Under the pieces are notes generated by a model, which saw only the letters and a list, made by a program, of their open reading frames with translations, was not told where the DNA came from and searched no databases. A stretch of 7,203 nucleotides of DNA from the NCBI GenBank assembly GCA_017610545.1, contig JAFCBV010000054.1, positions 1-7,203 of the forward strand. The letters run 5' to 3'. The translations under genes and the position numbers were made by a program. Shown piece by piece: positions 5,181-7,203 of this stretch. Numbering within the stretch: the first letter of the stretch is position 1; each line of letters opens with the position of its first letter. This stretch comes from Candidatus Nanohalarchaeota archaeon (GTDB taxonomy: Archaea; EX4484-52; B79-G9).

Positions 5181-7203
5181 TTAACTGTCAAAGTTGGGCT
5201 GCAAAATATCATCCCCGTATTTTGTAATCTTTGCAGGCCCAAGACCGCGTATGTCCTGTAGTTCAGCGGAAGTCTTTGGCATCACTTGTGCTATTTCCAG
5301 CAGGGTCTTGTTATGCAGTATGCAATATGCGGGAATGTCTATTTCTCTTGCAAGAGAACCCCTCCAGTTCTTGAGTCTTGTTACAAGATCGCCTGATATT
5401 ATGGACGTATTGACGCTTATTTTTTCTTTGGCTTTTAGCGGCACGGTTTTCTTTTTTTTCTCTTCCATTATTTCAAGCATACCTTCTGTTATGAAATACG
5501 TTGGCTTCTTGCCATGATATGTCATATACAAACTATTTTTTGCCCTGCTCATTGCAACATAGAATAATCTTCGTTCTTCCTCTTCTTTGTCATATTCTTC
5601 AATCTTCACCATATCGACTACAGGATGCTCACTGCCTTTGCATGGAAAATTAGGGGCATTGCACCCGACCACAAAGACCATTTGCGCTTCCAGCCCCTTG
5701 ATTGCGTGAATGGTTGCAAGCGTTACATCTTCTTTTTTGGATGTGATGCTTCTTTTCATTTCATCGCTTCTTACAACATGTTTTATCCCGGCTAGTTTCA
5801 TTTTTTGCGATAATTCCTTCAATTGCCTGTTGACTCTTGCCAGCACAAATATTTTATTCCCGGGCAGGCCTGAGGTGATTATCTTTTGTATGACGTATTC
5901 AAATTCTGCGTTTTCTGAGCTGAATTTCAGGAGGTTTATGTCTTTTTCTCCCGCGCATGCGGACCGGAGGTCTGCCAAGCCCAGATTCCTGATTGAGTTG
6001 TTTATCAGGTTCACTATGTGTTTTGTTGACCGGTAATTTTTTGTCAGGGTGATTATGTCGCAGTCAGGGTATTTGTCCTCGAAGTTCAGTATGTATCTGA
6101 TGTCTGAGCCACGCCACCCGTATATTGACTGCCTTGGGTCTCCCACGCAAAACAGGTTTGGGGGGTTTAGAAGATCAATAAGCTTTATCTGTGTTGAATT
6201 GACATCCTGGTATTCGTCTATGAGTATGTGTTCAAATTCGGGTATTAGTTCTATGTGGGTTTCAAACAGCTTTATTGCATCAACCAACTGGTCTGCGAAA
6301 TCGCGCAGTCCGTATTTTTTCATATATGCTTCTATATAATTGCAGACTGCAAATACAAGCTCTGCGCTTTTTTTATTGTCTTTGCTAATGTTTTCAAAAG
6401 ACAAGGTCCTCAAAGACTTGTTCTTGAACTTGTAGTAATCCCTGATGAAGAAGCAGTCATTCATGAATATGTTCTGAAGCTGATCTGTGGTTTTTCCTTG
6501 TTTCTGGATCTGGCTAAAATATGTGCCTGCTGCCTGCTCGGGGGTGGTGTTCAGGTTTGAAAGCGCTCTTGTGACTATTACAATCTTGTCCCGGTAATTA
6601 ATGACACGGACGGGTTTGTTGTAAATCAGGTTATTGTGCTGTCTTAGAATCTTTTCGCAAAAGGAGTTGAATGTTTCGATATTGACTTCAGTTAAATGCT
6701 CCATGCGCCGCATCATTTCAGCTCTTGCTTTCCTGGTGAATGTTATTGCCAGTATTTTTTTTGGATTTGAGGCGCGATGCTTTACCAGAAATTCTATTCT
6801 TTTTGCAAGCACGGTTGTTTTTCCGGAACCTGCTCCTGCGAGGCACAGTATGTGTTTATTGTCGCTTATGATTGTTTTTTTCTGCTCATCATTGTAATAG
6901 TCAAGAAACTCACTGAATTTTTCAAATAATTCACTGTCTTTTTCGGTTATTTGTGTTTGGGTTTCCTTAAAATTAAAGGACAGCTTTTTTTTATGGAGGG
7001 TGGGATGGTATATTTCGTTTATTCCTTTTTCAGTCAATTCCAGTACTTTCCAGAATTTCTTGCCGTTGACGGACGTTATTTTGATCAGGTTATTCAAGAT
7101 AAGATTGTCTATTATTGCATTTAACTCTTCCTCGTCGTAGGCAAGGATTCCGAAAGTTTCTTTTGATGACAGGAAGTTCCGTTCTATGGATTTGTTGCTT
7201 TTT
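5181..7203 (-). CDS. UvrD/Rep-type helicase with RQC-like N-terminal and HRDC C-terminal domain (5' end off window)
   Basis: The frame stays open to the right edge, so the gene start lies outside; 673 residues are visible and numbered here from the edge. Residues 1-70 resemble an RQC winged helix: FGILAYDEEELNAIIDNLI, then VLELTEKG. A superfamily 1A helicase core follows: Q-motif glutamine near 107, Walker A AGAGSGKTT (122-130), motif Ia TFTRKARAEM (154-163), Walker B LIDEYQD (327-333), motif III GDPRQSIYGWRG (354-365), motif IV TKNYRST, motif V TIHAIKGLE, and motif VI VAMSRAK (549-555). All core motifs are intact. An HRDC domain (about 601-668, ending LGPAKITKYGDDIL) closes the protein. Such enzymes are 3'-5' DNA helicases acting in repair and recombination. 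RQC and HRDC are accessory domains of RecQ, so the missing part may be a RecQ helicase. The TTG at 7097 is not a convincing start, since coding similarity continues before it. The last residues (about PNFDS) and the TAA stop lie within the right repeat of the insertion sequence. Confidence 0.88.
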   Translation of the reverse strand, partial: KSNKSIERNFLSSKETFGILAYDEEELNAIIDNLILNNLIKITSVNGKKFWKVLELTEKGINEIYHPTLHKKKLSFNFKETQTQITEKDSELFEKFSEFLDYYNDEQKKTIISDNKHILCLAGAGSGKTTVLAKRIEFLVKHRASNPKKILAITFTRKARAEMMRRMEHLTEVNIETFNSFCEKILRQHNNLIYNKPVRVINYRDKIVIVTRALSNLNTTPEQAAGTYFSQIQKQGKTTDQLQNIFMNDCFFIRDYYKFKNKSLRTLSFENISKDNKKSAELVFAVCNYIEAYMKKYGLRDFADQLVDAIKLFETHIELIPEFEHILIDEYQDVNSTQIKLIDLLNPPNLFCVGDPRQSIYGWRGSDIRYILNFEDKYPDCDIITLTKNYRSTKHIVNLINNSIRNLGLADLRSACAGEKDINLLKFSSENAEFEYVIQKIITSGLPGNKIFVLARVNRQLKELSQKMKLAGIKHVVRSDEMKRSITSKKEDVTLATIHAIKGLEAQMVFVVGCNAPNFPCKGSEHPVVDMVKIEEYDKEEEERRLFYVAMSRAKNSLYMTYHGKKPTYFITEGMLEIMEEKKKKTVPLKAKEKISVNTSIISGDLVTRLKNWRGSLAREIDIPAYCILHNKTLLEIAQVMPKTSAELQDIRGLGPAKITKYGDDILQPNFDS
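5183..5198 (-). repeat. Right terminal inverted repeat of the IS
   Basis: On the minus strand CCCAACTTTGACAGTT pairs with the left end at 3635-3650. It encodes the last residues of the helicase reading frame (P-N-F-D-S) and the first base of its TAA stop, which completes at 5181. Confidence 0.7.

Larger units (their letters stand above)
3635..5198 (-). mobile_element. Intact IS1634-like insertion sequence
   Basis: The element is about 1.56 kb and is bounded by imperfect 16-bp inverted repeats (3635-3650 and 5183-5198, 14 of 16 identical). It carries one uninterrupted DDE transposase gene on the minus strand. Size and gene content fit the IS1634 family. I could not find a target-site duplication: the six bases outside the repeats (ATTATAA side on the left, CTGCAA side on the right) do not match, whether the 10-bp core or the 16-bp version is taken as the end. 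Either the exact ends are off by some bases, or a flank was lost after insertion. The element lies between the helicase gene and the nuclease operon, in the same orientation as both. Confidence 0.75.

Noticed and set aside
7095..7097. TTG at 7097 as the helicase start
   Set aside because: The frame stays open upstream to the window edge, and the upstream residues complete a winged-helix pattern, so the start is outside the window.
1..7203. CRISPR array, tRNA or rRNA genes
   Set aside because: No regularly spaced repeats, cloverleaf-like pattern or conserved rRNA segments were seen on either strand. Almost all of the window is accounted for by coding genes and the IS.

Overview
The window looks archaeal. 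Four features support this: a HerA/FtsK-type ATPase and a CBS-pair/zinc-ribbon protein of archaeal style; start codons placed about 21-23 nt after TATA boxes, as expected for leaderless transcripts; an archaeal-type GGTGA ribosome binding site inside an operon; and an IS1634-like transposase of a kind common in archaea. The lineage cannot be fixed from sequence alone. A DPANN or euryarchaeal genome is plausible, but that is only an impression.

Layout, left to right. Positions 1-82 hold a palindromic TATA-like motif and a strong hairpin that probably terminates the first gene. A CBS-pair plus zinc-ribbon protein (83-673, minus) and a HerA-like ATPase (724-2265, plus) diverge from a 50-bp intergenic region, where one TATA box appears to serve both. 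The HerA gene collides with a convergent two-gene operon on the minus strand, and the stop codons overlap. That operon encodes an ATP-cone/Mrr-like PD-(D/E)xK nuclease (2765-3604), then a small membrane-anchored protein with a CxxxC motif and a possible thioredoxin-like fold (2262-2759). Next is a complete insertion sequence of about 1.56 kb (3635-5198) with an intact DDE transposase. To its right, a large helicase gene (5181 to beyond 7203, minus) runs off the window edge.

Two points stand out. First, the helicase reading frame stays open to the window edge, and the residues before its UvrD core look like an RQC winged helix. The visible order is RQC-like, UvrD/Rep helicase, HRDC, which suggests a RecQ-UvrD fusion whose RecQ part lies outside the window. 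Second, the insertion sequence sits exactly between the helicase and the nuclease operon. Its right terminal repeat supplies the last few codons and stop of the helicase, and its left repeat abuts the nuclease TATA box. The two units may once have been contiguous on one strand.

The genes share a DNA-processing theme: HerA translocase, nucleotide-gated nuclease and a repair/recombination helicase. No NurA, Mre11 or Rad50 is visible. A joint function is a hypothesis that needs neighbourhood comparison.
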